Counted from the stretch's first letter, positions 1-8,607 are shown. The stretch: 35,308 nt of DNA from Bradyrhizobium altum (GCF_020889705.1 NZ_JACMYP010000063.1:1-35308); one strand, 5' to 3'. Notes: generated by a model not told the origin, from the letters alone. A program made the numbers and translations.

Positions 1-151
1 TCTTACTGTAGAACGGCGCCAGATCCTGCCTAATCTGTTCAAGATCGACAAATCTATCGATCGAGCGAAGCAAGTGGTCGGAAGGGACATGCCTCTCGAG
101 CGAGAACTCATAGAACAAAGCAGCCTGTTCGACTTGCCGATGTCCCATCAT
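1..151 (-). CDS. IS1182-type transposase, N-terminal part (runs off left edge)
   Basis: Minus-strand frame open from an ATG pair at 151/148 to the window edge. The 50 visible residues contain the order ALFYEFSLERHVP, DHLLRSIDRFVDL and LAPFYS, which I recognise as the conserved start of IS1182-family DDE transposases. These enzymes cut and paste their own element. The catalytic core lies outside the window, so intactness cannot be judged. The terminal inverted repeat should lie just to the right of the start (roughly 160-240), but I could not define it with only one end visible. The family call rests on the N-terminal motif alone. Confidence 0.7.
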   Translation of the reverse strand, partial: MMGHRQVEQAALFYEFSLERHVPSDHLLRSIDRFVDLEQIRQDLAPFYSK

Positions 152-358
152 GATGTTCAGTCCTGCCAATTAGACAGACTGAATCACTGGTATCTCTGAG
201 TCGCAACTGCGGCCTTTTTCAACAAAATCGGTCACGAGCGTCATTTTTGGTCTGTTCGCCGGATGTCTGCCCATCCCCTAACAGCAGCGGAAAAGCAGAC
301 CTCCTCCAAACGCTGCTTCGGGCCAACAAGCGACATGAATCGACCGCAGCGGCTACGG

Positions 359-1717
359 TCACAGGCCATTCTTGTATACCCGTCCATCCTTCATAATTAC
401 CTTGAAGTTCTTGGCCGGGTCGGCGATCAGGTCGATATTCTCCAGTGGATTGCCGTCGACGAGCAGCAGATCGGCAAGCGCGCCCTGTTCCACGACGCCG
501 AGCTTGCCAGGATACGGACTACGTTTGCCGGACAATGCCAACAATTCGGCGTTGGTTCCTGTCGCCATGCTGAGCGCTTCGGCTGGACTGTACCAGCGGA
601 CAAGCGAGGCGAGGATTGCCCCCTGTTGTTGCGCTAGCGCCTGAGAGAAGAGAACGTCTGTGCCCCATGCCGTCTTTATATGGTACTTCTTCGCCAGCTC
701 GTAGGTCCGGGCGATGCCGGGCCAGACTTCGTCGGCCTTGGTCCGTTGGACTGAGCCTACCGGAAAGCCTTGTCTCAACCCCTCTGGGAGAGGCTGCGTA
801 CTCAACCACACGCCATTCTCGGCAATCAGCTTGGCGGTGGCCTCGTCCATTAGGAATCCATGCTCGATACATTTCACTCCGGCGGCGATGGCCCGTTGGA
901 TCGCTGCTGATGTGAACGCATGCACTGTGACGTATGTACCCCAATTCTCTGCTGCTTCGACGGCTGCACGTAGTTCGGGCTCCGTAAACGTTGATACATC
1001 AATCGGACTGAAGGGCGAGGACACACCGCCGCCGGCGGTCAGCTTTATCTGAGAAGCTCCCTGCATGAGTTGCTCGCGGACACGTACGCGAACCTCGTCA
1101 GGGCTGTCGGCGACCATACTACCGCCAATTTGCTCCATGCGGCTGAGCATACCGCCGATCGTTCGCGGCAGTTCAGACAATTGTCGGAAATCACCGTGCC
1201 CGCTTGTGACCGTTATAAAGGCTCCTGAGGGATAGATGCGCGGTCCCGCAATAAGCCCTTCGTCAATGGCTTGCTTCAATCCGAATACAGGCCCGCCAAC
1301 GTCGCGCACTGTGGTAAAGCCGCGCAATAGCGTATCAGTGGCCTCGACGCCCGCTGCTATGTTGTTGTAGCCCACATCACCAGTAATGGACTGCGCAGGA
1401 TTGGGCCGGATCAGCATTGCATGCCAGTGTGCGTCGATCAGGCCGGGCATCAGCGTTCGGCCGTTCCCTGCGATTGCGGTCAAGCCTGGCTCTGCGGCGA
1501 TCGGCTCCGTCGAGATGCGCTCGATTATATTACCTTTGATCAGCACATTGGACGGTACGGAGAGTGAAGCACTTTTGCCATCGAAGATGCGCACATTCTG
1601 GAACAACGTCGCGCTGGCATTTGCTGGCGGCTTGCTTTGTGCGCGAGTAGCGGACGGAAGTCCAACAACCATGAGCGGAAGCGCGGCGACGAAAATCCTT
1701 CGGGACATCGAGTTCAT
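359..1717 (-). CDS. exported metal-dependent amidohydrolase
   Basis: A 452-residue protein of the amidohydrolase superfamily (imidazolonepropionase/prolidase-like branch), which hydrolyses C-N bonds using one or two metals in a TIM barrel. The metal-binding HxH lies in GLIDAHWHAML (H97, H99). Further metal ligands fit the lysine of QIKLTAGGG, the histidines of VTVHAF and CIEHGF, and the aspartate of WGTDVLF. The N-terminus (SRRIFVAALPLMVVG...ATRAQS) is a signal peptide with a twin-arginine-like SRR start, so the enzyme is probably periplasmic. The start at 1717 is preceded by a strong AGGAGGAC ribosome binding site. The C-terminal beta-sandwich segment (GKLGVVEQGALADLLLVDGNP) is complete, so the length is normal. 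The substrate cannot be deduced from sequence. Downstream, 152-358 holds no gene. Confidence 0.88.
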   Translation of the reverse strand: MNSMSRRIFVAALPLMVVGLPSATRAQSKPPANASATLFQNVRIFDGKSASLSVPSNVLIKGNIIERISTEPIAAEPGLTAIAGNGRTLMPGLIDAHWHAMLIRPNPAQSITGDVGYNNIAAGVEATDTLLRGFTTVRDVGGPVFGLKQAIDEGLIAGPRIYPSGAFITVTSGHGDFRQLSELPRTIGGMLSRMEQIGGSMVADSPDEVRVRVREQLMQGASQIKLTAGGGVSSPFSPIDVSTFTEPELRAAVEAAENWGTYVTVHAFTSAAIQRAIAAGVKCIEHGFLMDEATAKLIAENGVWLSTQPLPEGLRQGFPVGSVQRTKADEVWPGIARTYELAKKYHIKTAWGTDVLFSQALAQQQGAILASLVRWYSPAEALSMATGTNAELLALSGKRSPYPGKLGVVEQGALADLLLVDGNPLENIDLIADPAKNFKVIMKDGRVYKNGL

Positions 1718-1946
1718 CTTGTCCTCCTCTACAGGCAGGTGTCGCGCTAGCCTCTACAACCTCTCGTCGAGGATACCGCCTACGCTGGACGACATCAATG
1801 ACGCAGAGCTTCTCCTTCGGCCTGAAGGTGCCGTTGAGATCAGCATACGGTGGTGCAAGGTTATTCCACTGATCCGCGGAAGCATATGAAGTGGCTGCCG
1901 ATAGCAGGGCGAGCGCGAGCAAGGCTCGCTTGAGTTGGATGATCAC
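1530..1946 (-). pseudogene. truncated secreted protein, 5' remnant
   Basis: A GTG at 1946 has a good site (TTGAGGAATTTC) just upstream and opens a clear signal peptide: MIIQLKRALLALALL followed by SAATSYASA, then mature residues starting DQWNNLAPPYADLNGTF. After about 55 residues the frame becomes arginine-rich and runs 188 bases into the amidohydrolase gene in another frame. This looks like the 5' end of an exported protein that lost its 3' part when it was joined to the amidohydrolase region. I do not recognise the family. Confidence 0.35.
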
Positions 1947-2192
1947 GAAATTCCTCAATTGATCTGATAATCGGATGGACAGACAGCCCGGCGTCGCGAG
2001 GCACTGGCAAGTCCCGAGCGATTGGTCTTTAGACGAGCATGCGCTCCGTGACTCAGAGAAGCCCACGGGCTCGCTCACGATGTTTCCGATGTTCTGGTAG
2101 TCTTGCGTCGTCAAATCGCACGGACGGCCTCCTTGGACTCGCCTCGGGGCTGTCAGCGACCCGAGGGCATGTGCCACCGAAGTTGACCCCTT

Positions 2193-2217
2193 GGAACGAC
2201 TCGAAACCCTCCCGGTT
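2193..2217 (+). promoter_or_regulatory. EcfG-like (general stress response) promoter
   Basis: GGAAC at 2193-2197, a 16-base spacer, then GGTT at 2214-2217, 34 bases before the ATG of the small glycine-rich exported protein. The EcfG consensus in alphaproteobacteria is GGAAC-N16/17-CGTT, so the -35 is exact and the -10 has one mismatch. The same form recurs upstream of other genes here. Confidence 0.5.
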
Positions 2218-2251
2218 TGTCACTCGGGCAGAAGGATTCGGAGGAATACCC

Positions 2252-2515
2252 ATGAGAATTGCGAAAGTGGTTTTGGCTACGGCGTTTATCTTTGGATCGA
2301 TTGCAGCCGCGTCCGCTCAAGGGGGTGGTGGTGGCGGTGGTGGCGGAGGCAACTCGCCAGCGCAGAAGAGCGGTCAGGGCGCTTCAAGCAGCCCGTCGTC
2401 GGCAAATCCCGGCGCAACGGCCAATGACACCGCGGAAAAGAGCGGCATGAAAGGCGAAAAGGGGATGAAGAGCAGTTCTCACAAGCGCCACAAGCATCAT
2501 AGGAAGATGATGTAG
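2252..2515 (+). CDS. small exported glycine-rich, basic-tailed protein
   Basis: An 87-residue protein. Residues 1-22 form a signal peptide ending ASAQ, followed by a run of ten glycines, a Ser/Asn/Ala linker and a lysine/histidine-rich tail (KRHKHHRKMM). The start is set by GGAGGAAT at 2240-2247. The composition suggests a disordered periplasmic or surface protein. Similar small proteins with Gly-rich and KRHKHH tails are common in Bradyrhizobium, but no function is known to me. It is flanked by an EcfG-like promoter and a strong terminator, so it forms a single-gene unit, probably stress-induced. Confidence 0.75.
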   Translation: MRIAKVVLATAFIFGSIAAASAQGGGGGGGGGGNSPAQKSGQGASSSPSSANPGATANDTAEKSGMKGEKGMKSSSHKRHKHHRKMM

Positions 2516-2536
2516 CGATCCTGATCCGGAGAATTT

Positions 2537-2564
2537 GGCCCCGGCTCTCTTTGGAGCCGGGGCC
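2537..2564 (+). terminator. rho-independent-type hairpin after the glycine-rich gene
   Basis: A perfect 11-bp stem (GGCCCCGGCTC at 2537-2547, GAGCCGGGGCC at 2554-2564) with a 6-base loop, 22 bases after the stop. There is no long T-run behind it. Confidence 0.65.
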
Positions 2565-2796
2565 ATCCATTCGTGACGGTACATTCGCCCGCCGTCACAA
2601 AACTTCGCTGGACATGGGCTTGCCGCGGTTGAGTTTGACCGACTTGAACATCCCGTTCGCCGTCGAGCTCCTGCGCGTCCCGCGAGGGAAGCCGTTGAGA
2701 TCGATGCTGGGGAAGCGGCGGTGTTCGGATTTCGAGCCTCCGTGTCAATTTGTGATAACTTGGCTTACAAAACCACTTTCACGGAGGACACGAGCT

Positions 2797-3021
2797 ATTA
2801 GGACCACATTGCTCACGGCGAACGTGCTGGTTGCCTTGTCGTCTCTGGCTGTCGCGCAAGAGCTTCCCACAACTCAGGCCCCTCACACAACGTCTAAGCT
2901 ACGGGCTACCGATGGCAATGGCTCCGGCCGCAGACTGCGCTATGACGTGCCTTGCCGAGTGTCGTCAGTGGGTACATGCATCACGCCGGAGCCGCCGCCG
3001 CGATATAAGCCGAGACCCTGA
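2797..3021 (+). CDS. putative small secreted protein with non-canonical start
   Basis: The frame encodes a signal-peptide-like segment (LLTANVLVALSSLAVAQE) and then a short mature part with two cysteines (VPCRVSS, GTCIT) ending in a proline-rich tail, about 74 residues. An excellent ribosome site (ACGGAGGA, 2781-2788) lies 8 bases before an ATT codon at 2797. The sequence ATTAGGACC looks like an original ATGAGGACC with a changed third base, and the next possible start is TTG at 2809. Either a rare ATT/TTG start is used or the gene has lost its start. The family is unknown. Confidence 0.35.
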   Translation: MRTTLLTANVLVALSSLAVAQELPTTQAPHTTSKLRATDGNGSGRRLRYDVPCRVSSVGTCITPEPPPRYKPRP

Positions 3022-3340
3022 TCCGCCGCCCGATGGCATGGAGCGGCGGCTTGGGTCGCGCTCTCTATGTGGCCTTCTATGAGGCCTTCCGCCTTGTGTC
3101 CCCATTGCATACCTCAAGGCTTGTCCACTTCTGGCTGGTGAGCCGACCTAGGCCGGAAAGGCCGCGGTGGTCCAATTCGGACGTCGTAATGTCTTACCGC
3201 TAGAATAAGCTGCGAAATTTGTTGATTTCGAAAAGCCCGTTCGAAGGAGCGGGTTTGGTTTTGTCGCGCAAGACGCTGCTTAGTTCGACCGGGCAGCGCG
3301 CGCCCCGGCATCCGCGCACGCAACCAGGGAGGAAATGGCA
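3022..3340. other. intergenic stretch with one hairpin
   Basis: I see no credible gene here. The only structure is a 7-bp stem with one G-T pair (AAGCCCG at 3233-3239, CGGGTTT at 3250-3256) followed by GGTTTTG. It could end transcription from the left or sit in the leader of the DUF1330 gene, which starts about 85 bases later. Confidence 0.4.
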
Positions 3341-3730
3341 ATGAAATCCAACTACAAAATTGCGGTGGCTGTAATCGCCAGCTTTGTTCTCGGCGCTGGC
3401 GCTGTCAGCGTGTTGCACGCGCAGGTCAAGCTACCGGCTTATGTGGTAGCGGAAATCGATGTCAAAGATCAGGATGGTTACGCCAAGGACTTTCTGCCCA
3501 AGGCGCAAGCCAATATCAAAGAAAGCGGAGGCAAATACCTCGGCGGCGGCGCTAATAAAGCGATCAGCTTGGAAGGATCGCCCCCACCAAATCGCGTGGT
3601 GCTCCTGCAATTTGCTGATATGGATGCGCTCAAGGCATTCAATGTCAAACAGATGAAGCTTGAGGCAGAGGTCGGCAACAAATACGCCAGCTTCCGCGCG
3701 GTCGGGATTGAGGGCGTCGAGCAGAAGTGA
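3341..3730 (+). CDS. exported DUF1330-family protein
   Basis: A 129-residue protein: a signal peptide (KIAVAVIASFVLGAGAVSVLHAQ, residues 4-26) followed by a DUF1330 domain, a small ferredoxin-like alpha/beta fold. Recognisable features are YVVAEIDVKDQDGYAKDF near the start of the domain and RVVLLQFADMDALKAF in the second half. Members of the family are mostly cytoplasmic and of unknown role, so the signal peptide is a variation. The start at 3341 is chosen over ATG 3335 because GGGAGG (3328-3333) sits 7 bases before 3341 but almost touches 3335. No operon partner is adjacent. Confidence 0.85.
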   Translation: MKSNYKIAVAVIASFVLGAGAVSVLHAQVKLPAYVVAEIDVKDQDGYAKDFLPKAQANIKESGGKYLGGGANKAISLEGSPPPNRVVLLQFADMDALKAFNVKQMKLEAEVGNKYASFRAVGIEGVEQK

Positions 3731-3744
3731 CAACGCGGAAGGCG

Positions 3745-3767
3745 GCGGGCTGCGCCTAGCGGCCCGT
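3745..3767 (+). terminator. possible terminator after the DUF1330 gene
   Basis: A GC-rich stem (GGGCTGC at 3747-3753 with GCGGCCC at 3759-3765, one G-T pair, extendable by one or two pairs) begins 15 bases after the stop. It has a 5-base loop and no clean T-run. Confidence 0.35.
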
Positions 3768-4268
3768 CGTTAGTCGCCTCTTTGATTGTCAGTTAAGGTG
3801 TTGCTGAGTCTCCTTCTGGCCCCAAAGCGGACAGTCGCGCGATCTCACCCGCTTTGTCGCTTTTCGACCCGGAGCTGACTCCAACCCGTCCCAGTCCGGT
3901 GATTGTGGCGTTAAGATACCCCCCCGAGTTCTGCTCATGGATCGTCGCTGAGGTTCGATGGGATAGCTGCGATATCCGCTTCCGCCAGGCGAGCCGACTT
4001 AGGTGAGGCGGTCGCCATGATTGCCTCGCGGGGTATTTACTCGCTCAAACCGGTCGGCGCTCATTGCGTATCGGGACCATGGCTTGTCGAACACACTCCG
4101 CCGCCCAATGTCGTGGGCAGCGTCCTCCTAGCCTCAAGCCCGATGATGTTGCTCAGCCCACGGCCCTTTCCTCGCGAAATTGGGGTCTTTGAAACGCCCG
4201 TAGACTCCGGTGAAGGAGGGAACGTCATGAATGCGTGCTAAGCGGCCCTATCGGGCAGGGACACTCAG
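3768..4268. other. non-coding stretch, 500 bases
   Basis: I see no supported gene. Near its right end GAAGGAGGGAACGTC precedes ATG AAT GCG TGC TAA (4227-4241). That is a textbook ribosome site on a four-codon reading frame (MNAC), either a leader peptide for the next gene or the stub of a lost gene. No other structure stands out. Confidence 0.4.
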
Positions 4269-4682
4269 GTGACAAGCGCAAAGGAATTCGTAGACTTCTG
4301 GCTGGAGAACAGCGTTCACGCCGATGAGCAGTTCGGCGTCCGACGTGGTCGCCCCGCAATCGACGAGCTTGTCCAAAGACTCTTAGTCGCGGCGAAGGCG
4401 CAGGGATTTTCAGAAGAACAGGTACAAGGGGAGCTTGGTGGCGACATCCATGCGATTATCCGTGCGCGCATCGATGAGCAAAATGCCAAGGAAGCCTTTA
4501 GGCTGAAACGAGAGCGATTCGCTGCGCGCGTCTGCTGTCTCATGAGGCGAAAGTCCGCTCTGCCAGGATGCGACCCTTGCCGGAGATCCGTGATTTTACG
4601 GGGTGCCCCCTGCATCATCCTCACGAAGTTCAAAGCGAACACCAATGCGCTTCTCTTTCCGCCACACGATGCGGCACGGTAG
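4269..4682 (+). CDS. small rhizobial conserved protein, possibly 3'-extended
   Basis: A GTG start gives TSAKEFVDFWLENSVHADEQFG, then DELVQRLLVAAKAQGFSEEQVQGELG and a helical tail. This layout matches short (about 70-80 residue) rhizobial proteins of the DUF768-like type, which are all-helical and of unknown function. Residues after about 80 (CCLMRRKSALPGCDPC...) lose this character and overlap the convergent PilZ gene by 87 bases, so the true stop may have been lost by a frameshift near 4510-4540. It stands alone on the plus strand. Confidence is moderate for the first 80 residues and low for the tail. Confidence 0.55.
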   Translation: MTSAKEFVDFWLENSVHADEQFGVRRGRPAIDELVQRLLVAAKAQGFSEEQVQGELGGDIHAIIRARIDEQNAKEAFRLKRERFAARVCCLMRRKSALPGCDPCRRSVILRGAPCIILTKFKANTNALLFPPHDAAR

Positions 4683-4868
4683 CTTGCTCTGATCCGTGTC
4701 CACGACGAGCGTAAACCGGTCGGGGATTCCCACGGGCGAGGTCACGTCGAGCGCAGCGCCTGAGTCGGACAGGTTTCGGACGGTGCAATCGATCGCACCT
4801 CCACCGAACGAGATCGTGCCCGCTCTCAGCATTCGTCGCCGCTGTGCCGCTCGCTGTTCTTCCATCAT
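4596..4868 (-). CDS. PilZ domain protein (c-di-GMP binding candidate)
   Basis: A 90-residue, single-domain PilZ protein. The family binds cyclic di-GMP through an N-terminal RxxxR and a (D/N)xSxxG motif. Here the basic QRRRMLRAG near the start and NLSDSG (CTVRNLSDSGAALDV) match, followed by the beta-barrel strands FTLVVD, CRIVWRKEKRIGVRFEL. ATG 4868 is preferred to the upstream TTG. The diguanylate cyclase gene begins 220 bases away on the other strand, so maker and receptor of c-di-GMP sit side by side, though direct pairing is inference. Single-domain PilZ proteins with degenerate ligand sites are common in Bradyrhizobium, and the exact RxxxR spacing should be checked. Confidence 0.8.
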   Translation of the reverse strand: MMEEQRAAQRRRMLRAGTISFGGGAIDCTVRNLSDSGAALDVTSPVGIPDRFTLVVDTDQSKLPCRIVWRKEKRIGVRFELREDDAGGTP

Positions 4869-5088
4869 GAACCTACGCAAGATAACCGCTTACCCAACGC
4901 GTGGGCTGGCTGCTTTGGACTGTTTCCTCGGGAAGTTTGAACGCACCTTGGTTAACGGACAATCACCGCAATTCGTCGTCTTCGATGTGGCGCAATGACG
5001 AAGCGCTTAGCTTTTGGCGCATGCTCATCGGACCGCAATTGCGTGTTAAGGCCTCCGTGGGAGGTTGCTCGGAAGGGAGCGACCTCAA

Positions 5089-7002
5089 ATGCCAAGCTAC
5101 CGCCGCGAACTCGGCAAGGCCCGTCTGCCCTTCTGGGCGGCGGGATTCGTGGCGTTGGCCTGTGTCGCCATTCTGGCGCTGAGCGGATGGCGCGAATGGG
5201 AGTCGCGCCAGGTCGATTTGAGAAATGCCGAAGTGGACATGGCCAACCTCGCCGGTTCGCTGACCCAACATGCCGAAGATACGTTCGACTTGGCGGACAC
5301 GATCCTGACCGGAATGGTCGACCGCATGGAGGTCGGCGGTACCGGCACCGCCGCGGTCGCGAAGATCCACACGTTCCTTCAGTCGCGCAAATACAACAGA
5401 CAGCGCATCCGCGGCATCTTCGTCTACGACGAGACCGGCCGATGGCTCGCGACGACTGAAGATGTCGACTTGGCCGCCCTCAACAACAGCGACCGTGATT
5501 ACTTCCAGCGTCATCGCGCCACGAACGATCGAGGGACTTTGATCGGAAAGCCCGTCAAGAGCCGGTCGGGAGGACAGTGGATCATCACGCTGTCCCGCAG
5601 GTTCAATCATTCCGACGGCAGCTTCGCCGGCGTGGTGTTGGCGAGTATCGACGTAGCCTATTTCACGGAGTTCTACCGACGTTTCGATATCGGCCCGAAC
5701 GGCGCGGTATCGCTGCTGAACGCCGACGGCATCATGTTGGCCAGAAGCAGCGATGAGGACGGCACCTACGTAGGACGCGACATGTCCAAGTCGCCGCTGT
5801 TCACGAATCTACACGATCGGCCGAATGCCAGCGTCTACTACTTCAAGTCGCCTATCGACGGGGTGCAGCGGTTGAGCTTCTACCAGTTGAGCAGCCGCTA
5901 TCCGATCCTGATCCTGGCGACCAAGGCCCAGGACGACGTCCTGGCACCGTGGCGCGAGCAGGCGGTCGTGCGGATGGCCATCGTCACGGGCCTCACCCTG
6001 TCGATCGCCATCATCGGCCTTTGCCTGGTGCGGTATCTCTCGCAGCGGCAACGCATGGCGGCGGCCCTGGTAGCCAAGGAAGCCGACTTTCGACTGCTCG
6101 CCGAACAGTGCAGCGACGTCGTGATGCGCATCGGGCTGGACGAGGGCATCCTCTATGCCTCGCCGTCATGCGCCCGCGTTCTCGGGTGGGACCCTTCCCG
6201 ACTGCTAGGGACGCCGGCTCTCGCCGGCATCAATGAGGAAGACCTGCCGCGCGTGGAGCAGGCCGTCTCGTCTTTGAAGAGCGGCGAGGCCGAAGAGGCG
6301 CGGATCATCTATCGGGCTCGTCACCGCGAGAAGACTGAGATCTGGGTCGAGACCGCGCTGCGCGTCACGCGATCGGCGGAGACGAACGAGATCGACGGCG
6401 TGGTGGCGATTTCGCGCGACATGACGGAGCAGAAGGACTTGCAGGACAAGCTCGCGGCACTTGCTACCTCCGACGGGCTGACCGGGCTCGCCAATCGGCG
6501 CCATTTCGACGAGCGCCTCGCCGAGGAATGGGCCCGGGCCCGGCGCGACGGTACGCCATTGTCCTTGTTGCTGCTCGACGTCGATCACTTCAAGAAGTTC
6601 AACGATCAGTACGGCCACCAGGCCGGCGATGCGTGCCTGCGCGCGCTCGGACGAATCCTTGCCGCCCAGGTTCGGCGGCCGGCCGATCTGGCTGCCCGGT
6701 ACGGCGGCGAGGAGTTCGCGCTGCTGTTACCGAACACCGATCCGGAAGGCTGCGAGCAGGTCGGCGAGCGTGTCCGCGGAGCTCTTCGCGAACTGGGCAT
6801 GCTGCACGCGTTCAATCCGCCCTCCAAACTCGTCACCGTGAGCCTCGGGGGCGCGACGAACATTCCCGCCCATGGCATGGCGGAGAGCAATTCCCTTGTG
6901 GCGGCGGCAGACCGGGCGCTCTATGCCGCCAAGGAGAGCGGGCGTGACCGTCTCTTGATGTCGGGACAGGTGGTGGCCTGGCCTGGCGCCAGGAGCGCAT
7001 GA
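5089..7002 (+). CDS. membrane diguanylate cyclase: dCache-PAS-GGDEF
   Basis: A 637-residue inner-membrane enzyme that makes cyclic di-GMP from two GTP. Order: transmembrane helix (about 13-32), periplasmic double-Cache-like sensor (about 35-285), second helix (about 289-312), PAS domain (about 326-450), GGDEF domain (about 455-625). The active-site signature is GGEEF at residues 539-543, in RYGGEEFALLLPNTD, so catalysis should be intact. RPAD, exactly five residues before GGEEF, is the allosteric I-site (RxxD), implying product inhibition. The start at 5089 is set by GGAAGGGAG (5071-5079, spacing 9). A TTG 24 bases upstream is less likely. There is no EAL domain. The Cache ligand is unknown. 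The gene is separate from the divergent PilZ gene. Confidence 0.93.
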   Translation: MPSYRRELGKARLPFWAAGFVALACVAILALSGWREWESRQVDLRNAEVDMANLAGSLTQHAEDTFDLADTILTGMVDRMEVGGTGTAAVAKIHTFLQSRKYNRQRIRGIFVYDETGRWLATTEDVDLAALNNSDRDYFQRHRATNDRGTLIGKPVKSRSGGQWIITLSRRFNHSDGSFAGVVLASIDVAYFTEFYRRFDIGPNGAVSLLNADGIMLARSSDEDGTYVGRDMSKSPLFTNLHDRPNASVYYFKSPIDGVQRLSFYQLSSRYPILILATKAQDDVLAPWREQAVVRMAIVTGLTLSIAIIGLCLVRYLSQRQRMAAALVAKEADFRLLAEQCSDVVMRIGLDEGILYASPSCARVLGWDPSRLLGTPALAGINEEDLPRVEQAVSSLKSGEAEEARIIYRARHREKTEIWVETALRVTRSAETNEIDGVVAISRDMTEQKDLQDKLAALATSDGLTGLANRRHFDERLAEEWARARRDGTPLSLLLLDVDHFKKFNDQYGHQAGDACLRALGRILAAQVRRPADLAARYGGEEFALLLPNTDPEGCEQVGERVRGALRELGMLHAFNPPSKLVTVSLGGATNIPAHGMAESNSLVAAADRALYAAKESGRDRLLMSGQVVAWPGARSA

Positions 7003-7093
7003 GCACGAGCGGAACGAGTTTGCGCTCTTGATCGACGGCGCCAACTTTTACGCCACGGCCAAGACGCCGTCTGACGCTGTCACGCCCGCCTGA
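6998..7093 (+). pseudogene. NYN-domain (LabA-like) 5' stub
   Basis: In the frame beginning near 6998 the sequence reads EHERNEFALLIDGANFYATAKT and then stops at 7091. ALLIDGANFYATAK is the signature first strand of bacterial NYN/LabA-like PIN-fold proteins, whose first aspartate is a metal ligand. The usual continuation (GFDIDYKRLL type) is missing. The stub overlaps the last codons of the diguanylate cyclase gene, so the two coding frames are fused at a deletion point. Confidence 0.6.
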
Positions 7094-7298
7094 GGAGATA
7101 GACGGCACATCCGAATCTGGAAACCTGCAGGCATTTCAAAACGAAACGGTTTCGGGGTGCGAGATGCCAACAGGGCCATGGCCAAATGGCCTCGCGCCAC
7201 GCGGTTGCATCGTAGGTAACCGGCATCGGCGTGCCGGCCAGCTTTAGAAGCACTTCTTTCTTCGATCCCCCAGGTCAGGGCAGACTCCCGGCATGGAA

Positions 7299-7469
7299 CT
7301 ATTCGGGGGTCTTTATCGCCCGCTCAACTTCATCAGCCAGCGTCCGGTGATGCGCGGCCAGTTTAGCGAACAGCCTTTTCTTAGTCGCGCTAGTGGCGAG
7401 CTTGCTGATGAGCTCGCACTCTTCAGCCTCAACGCGAAGCTTCTCCAAGTGGGCCTTCATGTCCTGCAT
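7299..7469 (-). CDS. small conserved helical protein
   Basis: A 56-residue protein (MQDMKAHLEKLRVEAEECEL, then KLATSATKKRLFAKLAAHHRTLADEVERAI). It is amphipathic and probably a two-helix hairpin. I recognise this as a short protein widespread in Bradyrhizobium, of unknown function. ATG 7469 is favoured. An in-frame GTG at 7487 would add six residues. It is a single-gene unit. To its right, 7470-7633 is non-coding. Confidence 0.6.
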   Translation of the reverse strand: MQDMKAHLEKLRVEAEECELISKLATSATKKRLFAKLAAHHRTLADEVERAIKTPE

Positions 7470-7633
7470 CGCATTATTTCTCGCCACCTGTCCCGTGGGA
7501 TTATGGCATGCGGAACTCGGTCGGCAATAAACTTAGGTTATCTTTGACGTCGTTCACCCCCGTCCGGGAAATGTGTGTTTTTATGAACCGAAGCCTCGGC
7601 CCGGCATTCTCATGATATGATTTTTTCCGGCTA

Positions 7634-8405
7634 CATTTTGATGTGGAGGGCACGTTGATCGGTCGTTGCGTGCCGCAGACGCTTTGAGCTTGCAGGAAAC
7701 CCTGAAAGATTGGGGCATTCGCACGCCGTACGAAACGCTGCAGCGCTATTCGGTCTTGATGGGGACGACACCCTTTCCATCGTCGCGCCGCAGCTCGCCC
7801 CCAGGAGCGCAAACGGCTAAAGGAAGCCGACGGTCGGCGCTACGAAGAATTCTATCTACCGAAAGTGAGGGCGTTCGCCGGGGTGCGGGATCTTTTCGAA
7901 GCCATCAGAGCCGACGGCGGCGCCATCGCGCTTGCGACCGACTGCAAGGGGTGCTCCGCTCAAACATTACCTCAGCCTGCTCGCCGTGGATGATCTGATC
8001 GACCAGGTCGCGTGCGGCGACGACGCGGAAAAGGGCAAGCCAGACCCCGAACTGGTTCTCCTCGCCCTTGAGAAACTCGACCTTGCCTCCGCGCGCACGG
8101 TCATGATCGGCGACACGCCCTATCACACCGAAGCCGCAATGGCCACCGGCGTAGCCTCGATCGGGCTACTAAGCGGTGGTTTTGCGCGCGAAGCGCTCCT
8201 GGAGGCGGGCGCGCTCGACGTCCTGGAGCAGATCGGCGTGCTCAAATCCTTGCTAACGGTAAGTTGTGTGTCGTTCATGCGGGACGTGAAGCGCTGGGGC
8301 GTGCCGACGATCGGACGGCGCCAACCATCCCGCGCCTCGATCCGGGGGTGCTCAGTTCTGTTAGTCTGCGCCGCTGCCGTTAGCATGACCAGCTGCACCT
8401 CCTGA
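7634..8405 (+). pseudogene. HAD-superfamily hydrolase broken by three frameshifts
   Basis: Pieces of one HAD phosphatase lie in order in changing frames. Motif I, FDVEGTLIG, starts at 7637. QETLKDWG...TLQRYS is at about 7685-7755. ERKRLKEADGRRYEEFYLPKVRAF...ALATDCKG is at about 7805-7950. APLKHYLSLL through GKPDPELVLLALEKLD and VMIGDTPYHTEAAMA (motifs III/IV) runs from about 7948 to 8250. Stops or frame changes fall near 7677, about 7760 and about 7948, so no full enzyme can be made. The last frame continues to a stop at 8403 with a tail not typical of the family. Intact relatives act on phosphoglycolate-like substrates. Confidence 0.75.
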
Positions 8406-8542
8406 GCCATGACTTTAAGAAGTTGGTCCTGAGCCCAGGATGGCGCGTTGTCCTGCGCCACCTTGGTGACCCAGACTTGGCGACGACAGCAACACAACCG
8501 GCCGCTCTGTTGCATCTCCCCGGCGACGACTGTTGCACCCGA

Positions 8543-8567
8543 GGAACTATTCAACAAAGCGTGAGTT
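8543..8567 (+). promoter_or_regulatory. EcfG-like promoter of the DUF3618-YihY operon
   Basis: GGAAC (8543-8547), a 16-base spacer, then AGTT (8564-8567), 40 bases before the first ATG of the operon. There is one mismatch to GGAAC-N16/17-CGTT. Confidence 0.5.
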
Positions 8568-8607
8568 CGTCCGAAAGAACCGAACAAACATCCAAGAGGG
8601 TAACGCC

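Noticed and set aside
4215..4241. GGAAC at 4217 as an EcfG promoter
   Set aside because: No GTT at 16-17 bases. The bases are part of a ribosome site before a four-codon frame.
4596..7002. PilZ and diguanylate cyclase as one operon
   Set aside because: They are divergent, with 220 bases between, so a shared message is excluded. Only functional pairing remains possible.
8123..8587. Minus-strand frame of 154 codons across the HAD remnant
   Set aside because: The interior phrase looks protein-like, but no family is recognisable and most of it is antisense to the HAD pseudogene.
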